Shown here one piece after another: positions 33,187-44,362 of a stretch of 64,000 bases of DNA. A program made the translations under genes and the position numbers. The notes beneath the pieces were generated by a model. It was not told the origin of the DNA. It saw nothing but the letters and a program-made list of their open reading frames with translations, and ran no database searches. Every line of letters begins with the position of its first letter. Position 1 is the stretch's first letter. Source of the stretch: Roridomyces roridus (taxonomy: Eukaryota; Basidiomycota; Agaricomycetes; Agaricales; Mycenaceae). Where the stretch lies: the NCBI GenBank assembly GCA_029378245.1, contig JARKIF010000005.1, forward strand, positions 1,736,001 to 1,800,000. The letters run 5' to 3'.

Positions 33187-35369
33187 ATGGCTAATGCACA
33201 GAGCAGAACCCGACTCGTGTACGCTGCCTTCCCTAACCCCGTGGCTCCGTTCCTGACTTTAGAACAAGACCGTGCACGGGCCAAAGACTACGTCGACTTG
33301 CACGACCAAGTCGAGGTGCGTTCACTGCCAACTCAATGACGGATTTTCCAGCCTCACAACTAAAAGACCAGCATTACATTGCTCAGTTCCCTCGAAAACT
33401 TCCTGTCCACGTTTCAAAAGGACCTCTCTGCTGTCTCGGGCCAGATTTCAGACCTCCAGGACCGCAGTAAAGACATTGAGAAACGCCTCAAAAGCCGTCG
33501 GGTGCGCGTCTTTCATTTCGTTCTTTCGCGTCGCTCATACGTAGCAGAAAATCGAGAAACCTTTGTCAAGTCTTATAACAGACATCACCATCCCGCCGCA
33601 TCTGGCTACCCTAATTCTCGACTCGGATGTTGGTGAATCATGGATCCTGTCTATTGAAGAGTTTGAGCGACGGCTCGAGACCGCCAAGTCGCGTTCACGA
33701 GTGAAAGCTGCGCGCGACCTGGGGGAGGTGTCAGAAGGGCTCAGGATAGTGGTGAGTTGGCTGAAAGCTGTAGCATCTGCCGCGAACGAACACGCTTTAT
33801 AGGCAGCTACCAAGCTACGCGCGTTCTTCCTAGCCCTTTTCCAGCCGATACGAACGAATGTCACGACGAACATGCAGGTCCTGCAGACGTCCGTGCTCCT
33901 CAAATACAAGCCCTTGTTCGCCTTTCTGCAGCGTCAGGCGCCCAACGTTGCTCAGGAGCTGCAACGCTCCTACGTTGCCGCCGCACGCGTATATTACGAG
34001 ACTGGTTTCCGGCGGTATGTGCGGAGTCTGGGCTGGATCAAGAGCCGCACAGTCGAGAAGCTAGAATCTATCGTTGCGAGTGAACGAGAACGCGATATGG
34101 TGGTCGATGTCGATCGTCTTGCCTACGGTAGGATTGAGGGACCGTCGGTGACGCTGGCGTACATGGCGGACGACAAGACGCATGTAATTGCATTTCTTTC
34201 CAATCTCTACTCCAGTTCTGACCCACACCTCAGAAGGAGCCCTTGGAGGCACTGGCGCGCTCTCTGTTGCTGGTATTCATGGATAATGCGACCTCGGAAT
34301 ATTCCTTCATCACAGCATTCTTTACTGTCACCCCGTTGGATACATCTCAGGATGACAACTCTTTGTTATCGCCTGGTGGTTTGTTGTCTCCCGACGGCCG
34401 GGAACGACGGATGTCTGTAGCTGGGTCGGAATACGGCGGTCTGCGGGGCCGCGCCGGTAGCATAGTCAGCGCCAGCGGCCTCCAATCCTTGAGCAGCGCT
34501 GGTCTTCAATCTTTCGTCGCCGCTGCGAAGGAGGAACAGGCTGCGTCAGATGCAATCTGGAAGCAGATCATGGACCCCATTCTCGAATACACTCAGGTTC
34601 GATTTCGTTCCTCCTGCCGGTTTTCTGGCTCTAACTTCGCCTAGACATTTTTTGCGACGGCTCTGGAACCGATGCCGCCCACTGTCCCACTGCTCACCAT
34701 CATCCGCATCACCGAGGATGTGATGGCCGAGGTGCAGAAGCGCACCTGCCCACCTGCCGAGTCATTCATCTTCAGCCTGCGTCTCAAGATGTGGCCCGTG
34801 TTCCAAAAGGCCATGTCGGAGCACGTCGAAGCGCTCAAAAAACTCGCCGAGGGCGCGAGCGCTGGGTACTTTAGCAGGGCGGTCGCCACCACCGATACTA
34901 TCGTGTCGAATGTGAGAAGCCTGTGCATAAAGGTCTATCACGCTGACAATTTTCCCAGATCTGCAAACGCTACATTGCCATGTTCAATTCATTTGTGACG
35001 CTTACCGAGCAGGCTGAGGAAACCATGATCTTCTCCAAGTACACACTCTGCGTTAGCATTGAATGGCGTCCTGCTAATCCTTTACCAGTTTACTCCGATT
35101 GCGGCAAGAGCTCACGAAACTCATAACGCGGCACACGGAGCAGATCACCAACGCTGGATCGAAAGCTCAGGCGCAGTCTACGATCTATGAAGGACTATTA
35201 CAGGGCTTGAGTGTATGTTTTCCGAATCAGGCAGACGTAGACGAGCTAACGTCCATCTCAGAGGGGATCGCATCTCACAGCGCACCCGAAATCACAACAA
35301 GAAATTGCGTATTGGGCCAACCTCGGAGAGGAAGCACGACGGAAAATTGTAGCCATCAGGTCACGATGA
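33187..35369 (+). CDS. VPS52: GARP/EARP tethering complex subunit Vps52
   Basis: Vps52 is the central subunit of GARP, which tethers endosome-derived vesicles at the trans-Golgi network. Nine exons (33187-33315, 33367-33501, 33548-33751, 33803-34183, 34234-34596, 34645-34911, 34959-35038, 35089-35212, 35262-35369) give about 596 aa. The N-terminal coiled coil (SSLENFLSTFQKDLSAVSGQ, ISDLQDRSKDIEKRL) aligns with animal Vps52. The central block has NMQVLQTSVLLKYKPLFAFL followed by SYVAAARVYYETGFRRYVRS. The region LARSLLLVFMDNATSEYSFI is also diagnostic. The start is uncertain: ATG 33187 opens a continuous exon, but ATG 33142 (MTSTFS) could splice with a TTTAG acceptor and also keep the frame. 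The protein seems short at its N-terminus relative to animal homologues. Confidence 0.88.
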
Positions 35370-35485
35370 GTAGAGTATGTACAATCCGTGCATTCATTGC
35401 ATATTAGCGCTTTCTAGATTTTGGCGCTGCGTCAAGTCGTTATTAGAGGTATATATATACGCATAACTAAGAGCTCCAAATCAAA

Positions 35486-36663
35486 TCACTCCGATTTTGA
35501 TTTTGCCTTTTCTTGCATTTTGACCTCGAGCAGTGGGTCGAGACTCGCATCGGGTTGCCGATACGAGTTGCCAGCGCGGTCGGCCCATGTGAAGTACTGC
35601 ACAGCGATGAGTTGGGCGTATGAGAGGAGCGAAGTAAGCATACCTGGCCGTAGTTCACAGTGAAATAAATGTGATGCAAGGTATGGTGGGCAGGGCCATT
35701 GATGACATGCTCAAGCGGATGGCCCGTAATCATGTCAGAGTCGTGAATCTATCCAGATCATGAGACGAAGGTCTCTAAAAGCTTGCGGAATAGACTTACG
35801 AAGATGCTCCAGAAGTTGACAAAGACGAACATGCCAAGGTACATGAAGCGTTGGAGCGGGAAGATGAAAGGGAAGAGGTGGTATGGTACGCTCTGGAGGT
35901 ATCCATCAATGGGGTGGAACGCGTGCGACGCCCAGGGGGTAGGAACTGCATGGCTTCAGAACGAGCGGTTATACAGAAACGAGGGAGACGCACTGATCCA
36001 CTTGTGGTGCGGCTTGTGCAAAAACTTGTAGAAGATGGGAATGTGCAGCCACCGGTGTACCCAGTAGATGCAATAGTCCGTGAAGAGCAGGAACCTAGTG
36101 GAGTGAGAAAAAGGTAGAGTCGACCCGGAATGGACACATACAAGGGTGCAGATGCAAAGAAGTAGAACCACCCATAATCCTCCACATTGTCATACAACCG
36201 CGAGTACCCCCGAACTTCAGCCAGGAACCACGGCAGAGTCATAATAGGTGATCCAGGGGAATGCGCGCATACTGGACTGAATCTCCAGCTTCTCCTGGTT
36301 CTTGAGGAAGCGGGGGTGGTTGCGCATATTGTGGTTGAATATGAACTTGTACGACAGCCCCGCGAAGATGAAATACAACGCGTGAATTCCGATGAGCGTG
36401 AACACGAACAGGCTCACGAGCTGCCGCGGAATATAGTCTCGCGGCCATGCTGACGGCTGGACGAGGGCTGCCTGGGACGCGACGTCGAGGGTAATGGGCG
36501 GTCGTGGCAGATATGAGACTATCTTTGACCACTGGGAAGAGGCTGGGAGATATGCAGTTGCCGATACATTGTGAGAAGACGATGCAAAAGCGGACGAGGG
36601 GACCAGCTTCGCGTAGACAGAGTCGAGGAGGTACGTGTCTAGGACGTCGAGGATGAAATCCAT
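35486..36663 (-). CDS. ERG3: C-5 sterol desaturase Erg3, with apparent +1 frameshift
   Basis: Erg3 puts the C-5(6) double bond into ergosterol precursors in the endoplasmic reticulum (di-iron membrane enzyme). The three histidine clusters are present: HRWLH, HKPHH and HHTLHH. The family segments [28 protein letters not shown] and VNFWSIF-IHDSD are also present. Later exons splice cleanly and end KAKSKSE-stop at 35486. The first exon reads from 36663 through [20 protein letters not shown]. The next conserved segment, [16 protein letters not shown], lies one base out of frame directly after it, with no room for an intron (about 36243-36246). One extra T on the coding strand (ATCACC-T-ATTATG) would explain it. 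The only GT-AG intron that restores the frame removes about 19 residues including PWFLAEV, which is conserved in yeast Erg3. So this is either a broken allele or a sequence error. Confidence 0.87.
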
Positions 36664-36855
36664 GGTGCTGGGCAAGCGACAAGGTGTGGCCGCTTACTTA
36701 TAGCGTTTTTCCGAGAAATCGTGCCATCTGAAAGAAATGCGAGAGATCAATCCATGTGCTCTGATCGGACCATTCGGCCTAGGGCACACGATCTGGCCAG
36801 TTCCAAGTCCATGAATTAATTATTACCAGTCCCAAGGGTATATGTAAATAAAATT

Positions 36856-39800
36856 CTAAGCCTCCATTCTCTGTCCTCCAGGTTTTGGTAAGGGAAACGA
36901 CGCCTTCAACAAGCTCCCATTCTGCTTCCCGATCCCCAACCGAGTCAGCACGTCTCGTACTTCCTCCGAGCCCGATGGCGGGACCCGTCTTGACCGCGTC
37001 CGTGACCTGGGCCTTGCCAGCCTACTCTCGATGCCAATCGAGGATGTATGGTCCAGAGTGGACGACAAGGACGGCGGTCTTACGAGAGCAGGGTTAGACA
37101 TGCTGCTTCGCCCCTCGAGAGCTTCACGCAAATCCGTCACGCCAACTCCACGTGTCGATCTCGTTAAACTCGCCAGAGAGGCATTTTCAATATGCATCAG
37201 GGCGGGCGAAATTTTGAGGAGCGGTGAAAGCCCATCTCCACGAATCGTTGCCTCGAATGTACTCGGTTTCTCCACAGCTATATCTGCTGTTTCAGTAATC
37301 ATGTATTTCAAGGGGAAAACGAAACTCACAGTCCTTCAAAGCCGACTCGGCGGTCCACTGCACCGATAAACGACTCAAGATAGCCTGGGTATCCAGCTCC
37401 GTCGCAGCGTGAACTGCGGCGGCGGAGGAGATGGCAAGTAACGCAGTTTCAGAGCTAAGACCCTCCCACGGCTTGGCTGGCGCGTCACTGGGGAATGGCA
37501 CAGATTGGGAAGCTGGGTGCATTCCAAATTCAAGCTCTGGAATGGACGGTAGATCTGCTCCTGCCGGAACCGATGCCAGAGCCTGAAGAGTGGATTAGAA
37601 GCTCGTAAGCAGATATGAAGTGAGACCGCACCTTATTCGCTAGATTTACCAGCTCAGAGGACTCCCAAGTCTTGCCAATCACAAGCCAGACTTTTGCAAT
37701 CACAACCTTGATCGCAACCGCTCTCGCCACGGCACCAGCCTCGCTCACGTCCGCAGATCTTGCCGCCTTATCCAGCGCCAACAACATCGGAATGCCAACT
37801 ATGAGCCCACGGATGGGGAATTGCTCGTGCACCGTAGTGAGTATGGAGAGAATGTGGGCATAATCAGACAAGGACGCTGACGCGCTCCCAGAAACACGAG
37901 AAGGCGCGCGTTCCAACAGCCGCTGAACAACCGACGCCTTGCGTGCGCGAGGAGCTTGCGAGCTGACAGAACGACGCCCACCGCTTCCCTGAGACGGAGC
38001 AGCAACTTCTGACGCATCCGTCGTACTATCAGGTTCTGATGTCGTAGGTCCATTGGTGACATTGTCTCCAAACCCTAAAGATGTCGACGTCGCCAGCGTG
38101 TAGACATACGCATGCATCGCATTGAGAAACTTGGTCCCAAAATCGCCCGACTGCATCAACACCTTGACATCAATCTGGTGCTGGAAAGGCGACTCGACCA
38201 TCCGCCGAAGCCGCCTGACGCCGTTCTCATCGACGTCCCCCGGAAGCGTCGGTATCTCATTTTCGAGATAAAACACCAACCCCGAGGCATAGTCCGCACG
38301 CACGGCATAATCGGCATCGCAAAGAAGGCTCAAGGTATCTTGCCAGATATCTGTCAGAACCTGCGTTCTCCTGGAAGAAGCTGGGGTGCCCAGCTCCACA
38401 TTGGCAGCGATCTGGGCGGCAGGAGACGAGACTTTGAAAGAAGACGACCGATTCCGTTTGGGCGCCTCTGCCAGGGTTTTGGCTGCCTCGGTCTCATGTG
38501 CAGCATGGATCAGCCCAAGCAGGCCAGCGAATAAACAACGGATGGCTTGTGATCTGTGTTCGTCGCCACGGTTGAACGCGCCTTGCACCTCCACAGCAAC
38601 GAGTCGATTGACTATTTCGCCCTGAGTGAAGGTTTAGAAACTTGTTGTTATGGATGCAATTCCAACTCACGGCAAGATCTTGGATTTGGTCAGAGTAGTA
38701 GACATGTCGCCCCAGTGAAGCGATACACTCTACCAAAGGCGGGAGGAGGCTGTCATCAGGATTTATCGAGGCCCGCCGGATGACAAGGGTCGTTAGGTTC
38801 GAAACGATGTCGGAGGTGGACAAGTTGACAAGTGGAGTGGACGAGTCAAACACGGCTTTGACCATTGCGACAAGAGCGGTATGCATCGGAGTGACAGTGG
38901 CCGACTCCTGGTTCTCCGCTAGTCGTTCCACAAGCCACGTTGGAATGGCATACCGGTACTGATACTGTGACCACTCGACGGCTCTCCCGGAAAGCCAGCA
39001 GCAATGCTCAATTTGGGTCCAGCCACTTTTCTTGGGGTCCTCCAGGGTATCGAGGGAGGCCCGCATTATGTGTCCGAGCTGCCCGCTGTTGGCATGTTCG
39101 AGAAGGGAAAACAACGCTCGCAGTGCCGCGCTCGAGACGTCCGACATTGACGGCCCTGTGTCTCCATCAATGTGAGCGTGAATGGAGGCAGCGCGTCGCT
39201 CAATGGCGGGTCGTGTCCGGAATTCGGCCAAGTACGGTGATATTGGAGCGTCCTTGACCCCGTCAGACTGCGTCTCTAGAATATCAATTTGGGTCTGATA
39301 GACCGTCAGGAGTATCGGCCGCATCATCACGGAAACCTGGGCTCGAAATTGACCGGAATCGTTGTACAAAGCTTCCGAGTTCAACGCGCCGGTAAGAGCT
39401 TCAAACCCGACCAGACGCGTCCTGCAACACAAGTTTAATCACAATCAACAACTTTATTTCTGAACCAATTTACCGATTCCGGACTTCTTGGTCGTGTGCA
39501 TCTGAGCAAGCAAGGGAGGCAAACTTGGTTAGAGCAGCAATATAGTCCTGTGTCATGGTTCTGTCTGCGCCTATGAGGTGGCCATCGGTGTATGTTGTCC
39601 AAGCAGTAAACTAATGCAGTGGTTAAAAGCAAGCAAACGAAACGAAACAACACACGCACCACATTAGCAGCCCGAGCCACCACCTCTAGGTCGCTGGGTA
39701 CAGCAGTCACAATTGCTCCTATGGAGGCAACAAGAGAAGGTGAGATGAGCGCAATGTCACGCCGACATTCAGTCGCAAGTGAGCGGAATATAGCCAATGT

Positions 39801-40201
39801 GATGAGTAGCGAGCTGGCCAACAGGTCAGGTGCGCAACAACGAGACAACCAAGTAAACCACACACGCTCTGGTGCGGAGATTTGACTGCGCCTTGCGACA
39901 CTCGGCCTTGACGCGCTTCTCCAACTCACTCCCCAGTTTCGTCAATTTACTCGGATGGTTGGAGCTGTGGCAAACAGTTCAGCATACGCTTTCTGTGAGT
40001 GGGAAATGGTAACGCAACGCATAATATGTGAGCCGACTGAGCTCCTGCGAGTTGGGTGAGTAGTCGGGGCCAGCAGTCAATAACTGCATATTTAGAGTCA
40101 GTTTCAAAAGGTGCAACGAGAGCCGGGAAGCGCACAGCAGAGGTGGGGGGATAGCAGGCGTTGAGTAGCTGGACATGGTTGGGTGTAAAGAGAAAGTTCA
40201 T
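36856..40201 (-). CDS. EFR3: Efr3, plasma-membrane anchor of PI4-kinase
   Basis: Efr3 is a palmitoylated or basic-patch scaffold that brings the PI4-kinase Stt4 to the plasma membrane to make PI4P. Nine exons can be traced. The start at 40199-40201 gives FTPNHVQLLNACYPP, the conserved fungal Efr3 opening. Next come LLTAGPDYSPNSQELSRLTY and KLGSELEKRVKAECRK, then SLLITLAIFRSLATECRRDI, the start of a long helical (ARM/HEAT-like) repeat region. That region continues through DQEVRNRTRLVGFEALTGAL and IGIPML-type helices. The C-terminus (from about 37300) is Ser/Arg-rich and ends GGQRMEA-stop at 36856. All junctions tested keep the frame. The gene stands between ERG3 (same strand) and a repeated 1-kb spacer. 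The N-terminal block makes the assignment secure. Exact internal exon ends are less so. Confidence 0.9.
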
Positions 40202-40339
40202 ACTAGACCCACGGAGCTACAACCCGTGTTAGGAGGTCAGACGAAGCATGCCAGTCCGCCGAGACACAAAAATGACGGCCGCTCTGATTTTGATCAAACT
40301 CTTTTTTCTTCCTGCGTCCACCCTCCCATTCTCCTTCTC

Positions 40340-40882
40340 ACCACCAGGTAAAGTGTACAACGACGACAAGTCCCTGGGCTCGGTTTCTACCCTTGGGCCC
40401 TGAAGCCCTCCCAACATCCATTAACTGACATCCTGCTCGGTGCGAGTCGTTAGCTCTAGGTCAGCCTCATCCTTCATTCTCTTTTTTTCTCCTCCCTCTC
40501 TGTGATGAATTCTTGCTGTGCACCAGGCCAAGGGCACTTGTGTCCTACGACGAAAAATACCCTGGCTCGATATTTACGCTTTCGTGCCCTGATCCTTCCT
40601 TCTTCCTCATCGCATCTCATGTCGTGACAATTGACTGACTCCTCTATTCACAGGCTGCTCGTGCTTGGGGCGCTTCGGTACATGGTGCCACGTCAAGTTC
40701 CTGACATCCTATTCTAGTCTTTCGTCTTTTTTAATAGGTGAGCCAACCTGCACATTCTTATTCGTCCCCATCCCTCCCCTCTTTATGTGATGAACTATTG
40801 CTGTGCACCAGGCCAAGGGCACTCGTGTCCTACGAAGAAAACTTACCCTGGCTCGATATTATACGCATTCGTGCCCTGATCT
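40340..40882. repeat. Three diverged copies of a 65-95 bp direct repeat
   Basis: In the 1.07-kb gap between EFR3 and the epimerase gene, a unit starting TGTGATGAA and running through TTGCTGTGCACCAGGCCAAG, GTGTCCTACGA, CCCTGGCTCGATATT and TTCGTGCCCTGAT is found at 40501-40594 and 40786-40882 (period 285 bp). A third, more diverged copy (CACCAGGTAAAGTG, CCCTGGGCTCGG, GGGCCCTGA) lies at 40340-40402. All copies share orientation. CT-rich tracts (TTCTCTTTTTTTCTCC) separate them. No open frame runs through, so it may be a degraded non-coding repeat family or duplicated 5'-UTR/promoter DNA. I see no gene in 40202-41275. Confidence 0.7.
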
Positions 40883-41234
40883 TCCCTCTTTCCCTCCCCT
40901 CCTCGAGTCGATCGCAATTAGCTGACCAAAGCCTATAGGTTTACTTGTGTCGTGTTTCTAGTTACATTCCCATAGTAATAAAAATTTCTGGTTATTGTCC
41001 TCTTCTCTTGACGAGTCCCTAGCCAGCTGCCAGCTGGAGCCTGCGGGTGGGAATCAAAGTTACGTCATGCAACGTCCACAAGGGGAAACTGGTTGCAAGA
41101 TTACCCTACTTCTTCCCTCCAAGCGGCGCGTCCACCCCACGAACTACCCCATGACCTCCAATGTGACCTTGCCGGGCGCGACCCCGTATTCAAGAGCGCA
41201 TCACACTGACCGCATGGCCGTAATCCCAACGCAC

Positions 41235-41242
41235 TATATATT
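41235..41242 (+). promoter_or_regulatory. TATA box of the aldose 1-epimerase gene
   Basis: TATATATT lies 34 bp before the ATG at 41276. This leaves a very short 5' UTR, but the sequence is the best TATA match upstream of this gene. Confidence 0.45.
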
Positions 41243-41275
41243 CCATGGGGCTTCTATACTGTTCTGTGTCTGCCC

Positions 41276-42666
41276 ATGTCGTCCAAGTACTGGATTCTCG
41301 CTGCCTTGGTTCTCAACGCGGGTGCATCTCTCGTCACCCCTCCCGCCGACGTACGTCCACCGCAAACTTGGAGTGCAGCTATTAATACTGGACTAGCCTT
41401 TGGTGCCCTTGGAGATCAATGCCCCCGATGGCTCGGCCAAGGCGCACATTATGCCCTTTGGCGCGACCACGACCAACTTCTGGGTCAAAGACAAGGTCAG
41501 TGCTTCTCCTTTTTTCAAACTCTGCTCACCGCACCCCACAGAATGGCAAATTCCGTGATATCATTATTGGTTACGACAACAAAACTCTCTACGAAACCCA
41601 GGGCGGCTACTTTGGCCCTGTAGTCGGTCGGTACGCCAACCGTATTCGCAACGGTACCTTCACCATCCCTGTGTCTGCCAACGCCACTGGCCCTGGCAAA
41701 AAGTTCCAAATTGTTGAGAACGAGAACAACGGTACAGGTGCGTACTTGCTTTCCACTCTGCCCCCAGTCTATTCACGAATCTTGACAGATACCCTCCACG
41801 GTGGACTCATTGGCTACGACAAACGCCCATGGACGCTCGTCAAGCACACCGCCAACTCGGTCCTCTTCTCCTTGACCGACCCCAACGGCGACCAGGGCTT
41901 CCCCGGGACGGTGTTCACCATGGTCCAATATACCGTGCGTACTCTGCTTCGTCCTCACTCGGCATCCATTAACTCGTCATATAGCTCGAATCCAAGTCGA
42001 CTTGGAAGATTAGCATGCACGCCACCGCTACGGAACTCACCCCCATCATGCTCTCCTGCCACCACTTCTGGAACCTCGAGGCATACGAGGAGTCTGAGGA
42101 CCTGTCGGGGCACTGGGCGCAGTTCCCGTCCTCCAAGTTCATCGCAACGAACGGTAACCTCATTCCTAATGGCCTGACGACCGATGTTACCGGGACTGCT
42201 ATGGGTGCGTATCTTTGTCCAGTTCTAGATTACTGATTGACGTGGTTCAACGCCAGACTTCCGCCAACCCCGCAACTTTGCCCAAGGCATCGCGGAAACC
42301 AACGGCACTCAAGTCTGCGGCACGGGCTGCGTCGGATACGACAACGCTTGGGTGTACGACAAGCATGACGCTAGCAAGCCCGTCTTCTCGATGTGGAACA
42401 CCAACTCGGGCATCAAGCTTGACGTCACGACCGACCAGGTCGCCCTCCAGATCTACTCGTGCAACGGCGTCGAGAACCCGCCCGCCGCCCGCAAGGTTGA
42501 CCAGGGTGGCCCGGACAAGATCTACCTCGACCACTCGTGTCTGGTCATCGAGCAGGAGTCATGGATTGATGGTATTAACAACCCCCAGTTTCCCGTTGAC
42601 CAGATTTTTGGCCCGTTGAGGCCATACACCTGGGAGTCGAGCTACCAGTTCTCTGTTATCCATTAA
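41276..42666 (+). CDS. Secreted aldose 1-epimerase (mutarotase)
   Basis: Aldose 1-epimerases interconvert alpha and beta anomers of glucose or galactose. Six exons (41276-41350, 41397-41495, 41542-41737, 41789-41934, 41985-42204, 42257-42666) give about 381 aa. A signal peptide (YWILAALVLNAGASLVTPPA) suggests secretion. Family marks follow: MPFGATTTNFWV, GYFGPVVGRYANRIRNGTF (Arg of the substrate site), DTLHGGLIGYDKRPW (the conserved His), SCHHFWNLEAYEE, and EQESWIDGINNPQFP near the end, including the catalytic-Glu-type EQE. Several N-glycosylation sequons (NGT, NAT) fit an extracellular protein. Together with the next genes it forms an accessory-looking stretch, and secreted epimerases of this type are common in plant-associated fungi (family knowledge). 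Confidence 0.92.
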
Positions 42667-42803
42667 AAGTAATTTGCTGTATGTTTGGGTCGCAATTGAT
42701 ATCATTAAGCCACTCATGCTAACCATGCACAACCATTCAAGACCGAGTCTGCCCTTTGCACAAGAGTATCTTCACCTTCACCACCCAACCGGCGTACTCA
42801 GCT

Positions 42804-44173
42804 TCACATCACTTGCTCATCATCCTCCTCCCCTTGCAACGCGACTCGCGCATGGACCACCTCAGAAATGTTGGGATGGGCTTTCCGGTATTCGAACGCG
42901 ACGCGAAGAGGTTCCGAGAACCCGTGATATACTCCTGCATCTTCATGGCAGGGTTCTGTGAAGACTGGTTAGATGGTGGCACAAATAAATGAGAATATAC
43001 GGACCGAGGGGTTTTCCTGTCATATGCGCATCAATGGTCTCTGCCGTTGCGACATACTCCTCAGTCCAACGACAGAGGTCATATTGCGGGCCCGGAGAGT
43101 GGACACTCTCCTCTGGTATAGAGCCCAGACTACCATTGCCGGTGGACAGGGAGTCGCTATCCTGGTCGTTAACATGCATGTCGACATCGGCGTTGGCATC
43201 CGTGTTCGCGGTCTTCTTGCCCTTGGGGACACGTGCGGGAATTGGTAATACTGGTATCGCTGAGCCAAATTTGGCGAATTGAGCGAGTGTATCTTGAAAT
43301 GTGCGGAAGATATCGTACGCAAAGCGGGCATACATGTTGAAGTGATGCACCCTTTGAGGTATGATCACATGGCGAACATGGTACTCTTTGGCGAAGTCGG
43401 CAATGTCTCGGTGCATGCAGATGCAAACCACCTGGTTGGAGAGAGGCCAGAAGACAAACCGGCCTTCATCAAGCGTTCTACCATTGAGATCACACCTCAT
43501 GGTGACCCGGTTCGGGGGTGAGTCGATGCCGGTTGGATTGAAAGTCTTGATACTCATGCTGTTGAAAACCCACTACCAATGGCATGAACGATGCAATCTT
43601 CGAGTACGAACATGAGACGCACCCAGTCCTCCTCGGCATGAGGGACGAGGTGACACGCATCCAGACGGCTGGTTTCGCCTGTGACAATACAGCGCATATC
43701 TTGGTTTTTGGTTGTTTGGCTGTAGTAAGTTTTGCTGCAAGACAGGTAAGGCGCCATTATTCCCAAAGCGGAAGTGGCCCAATGCGCTGGAACGCTCTCG
43801 GGAAATAACCAAGAGCGAAAGGTGGTGCAGATGGGATATTGGCTATCGACACATGAGAAATGCGTGGGGAAACGAGGGTGGAGGTTGCGCACTCATCGCC
43901 AGCAATGTGGTAGGTATATTCTCCCGCAGCGAGCACCCTATCTGGAGGACCGTCCATAAGCAGTCCTTGCGAGCGAAGTACTCCTTCGCGATTGTTTGCC
44001 AATATACGGCAGGCATCTTGTACCAGCCCGAGAAAAACGCCCTGTGCGCCACTAGGGGTGGTGAAAGCGGGGATAGACCCGAGGAGGAAATTGGGGTGGT
44101 ATCCAGGATGGCAGATGTTCACGAAATTATTGTAAGGGAGTCCAGATGCCTCTCCCGTGGCTGGCTTGATCAT
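42804..44173 (-). CDS. HNH-nuclease-domain protein of an Agaricomycete family
   Basis: Four exons (43893-44173, 43623-43842, 43005-43572, 42804-42955) give about 406 aa. The N-terminal part (LPYNNFVNICHPGYHPNFLL, FTTPSGAQGVFLGLVQDACR, then DQYPICTTFRSWLFPESVPA) is a conserved lead domain. The HNH core follows: RCIVTGETSRLDACHLVPHA then EEDWWVFNSM. The CHLVPH His would be the catalytic or metal-binding His, and NGRTLDEGRFVFWP supplies the usual Asn. Correct joins were found only by using GTGCGC at 43892 and TAG at 43573, which both restore family-like sequence. The C-terminus is acidic and ends EEDDEQVM. Whether it cleaves DNA is unknown; such proteins are multiplied in Rhizoctonia-like fungi. 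Its start lies about 190 bp from the FunK1 gene in divergent orientation. Confidence 0.8.
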
Positions 44174-44362
44174 GGGTGTCGATGTAGGGCAAGGGCAGAG
44201 TCCTTTATCAAATTGGCCGTATCGCCACCATCATGCCGCATCTTTTCATTTTCATCAACACTATACGACCGAACGATTCACTGTCCCGCTACTCGTTCCC
44301 ACACAGAGGCCAAACTCCAGAAAAACCCCGCTCAGATGGCTCGGTGGAGGAACTAAGACTTG

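Noticed and set aside
36225..36290. GT-AG intron in ERG3 that would repair the frame
   Set aside because: It would remove the conserved PWFLAEV segment, so I treat it as coincidental and report a frameshift instead.
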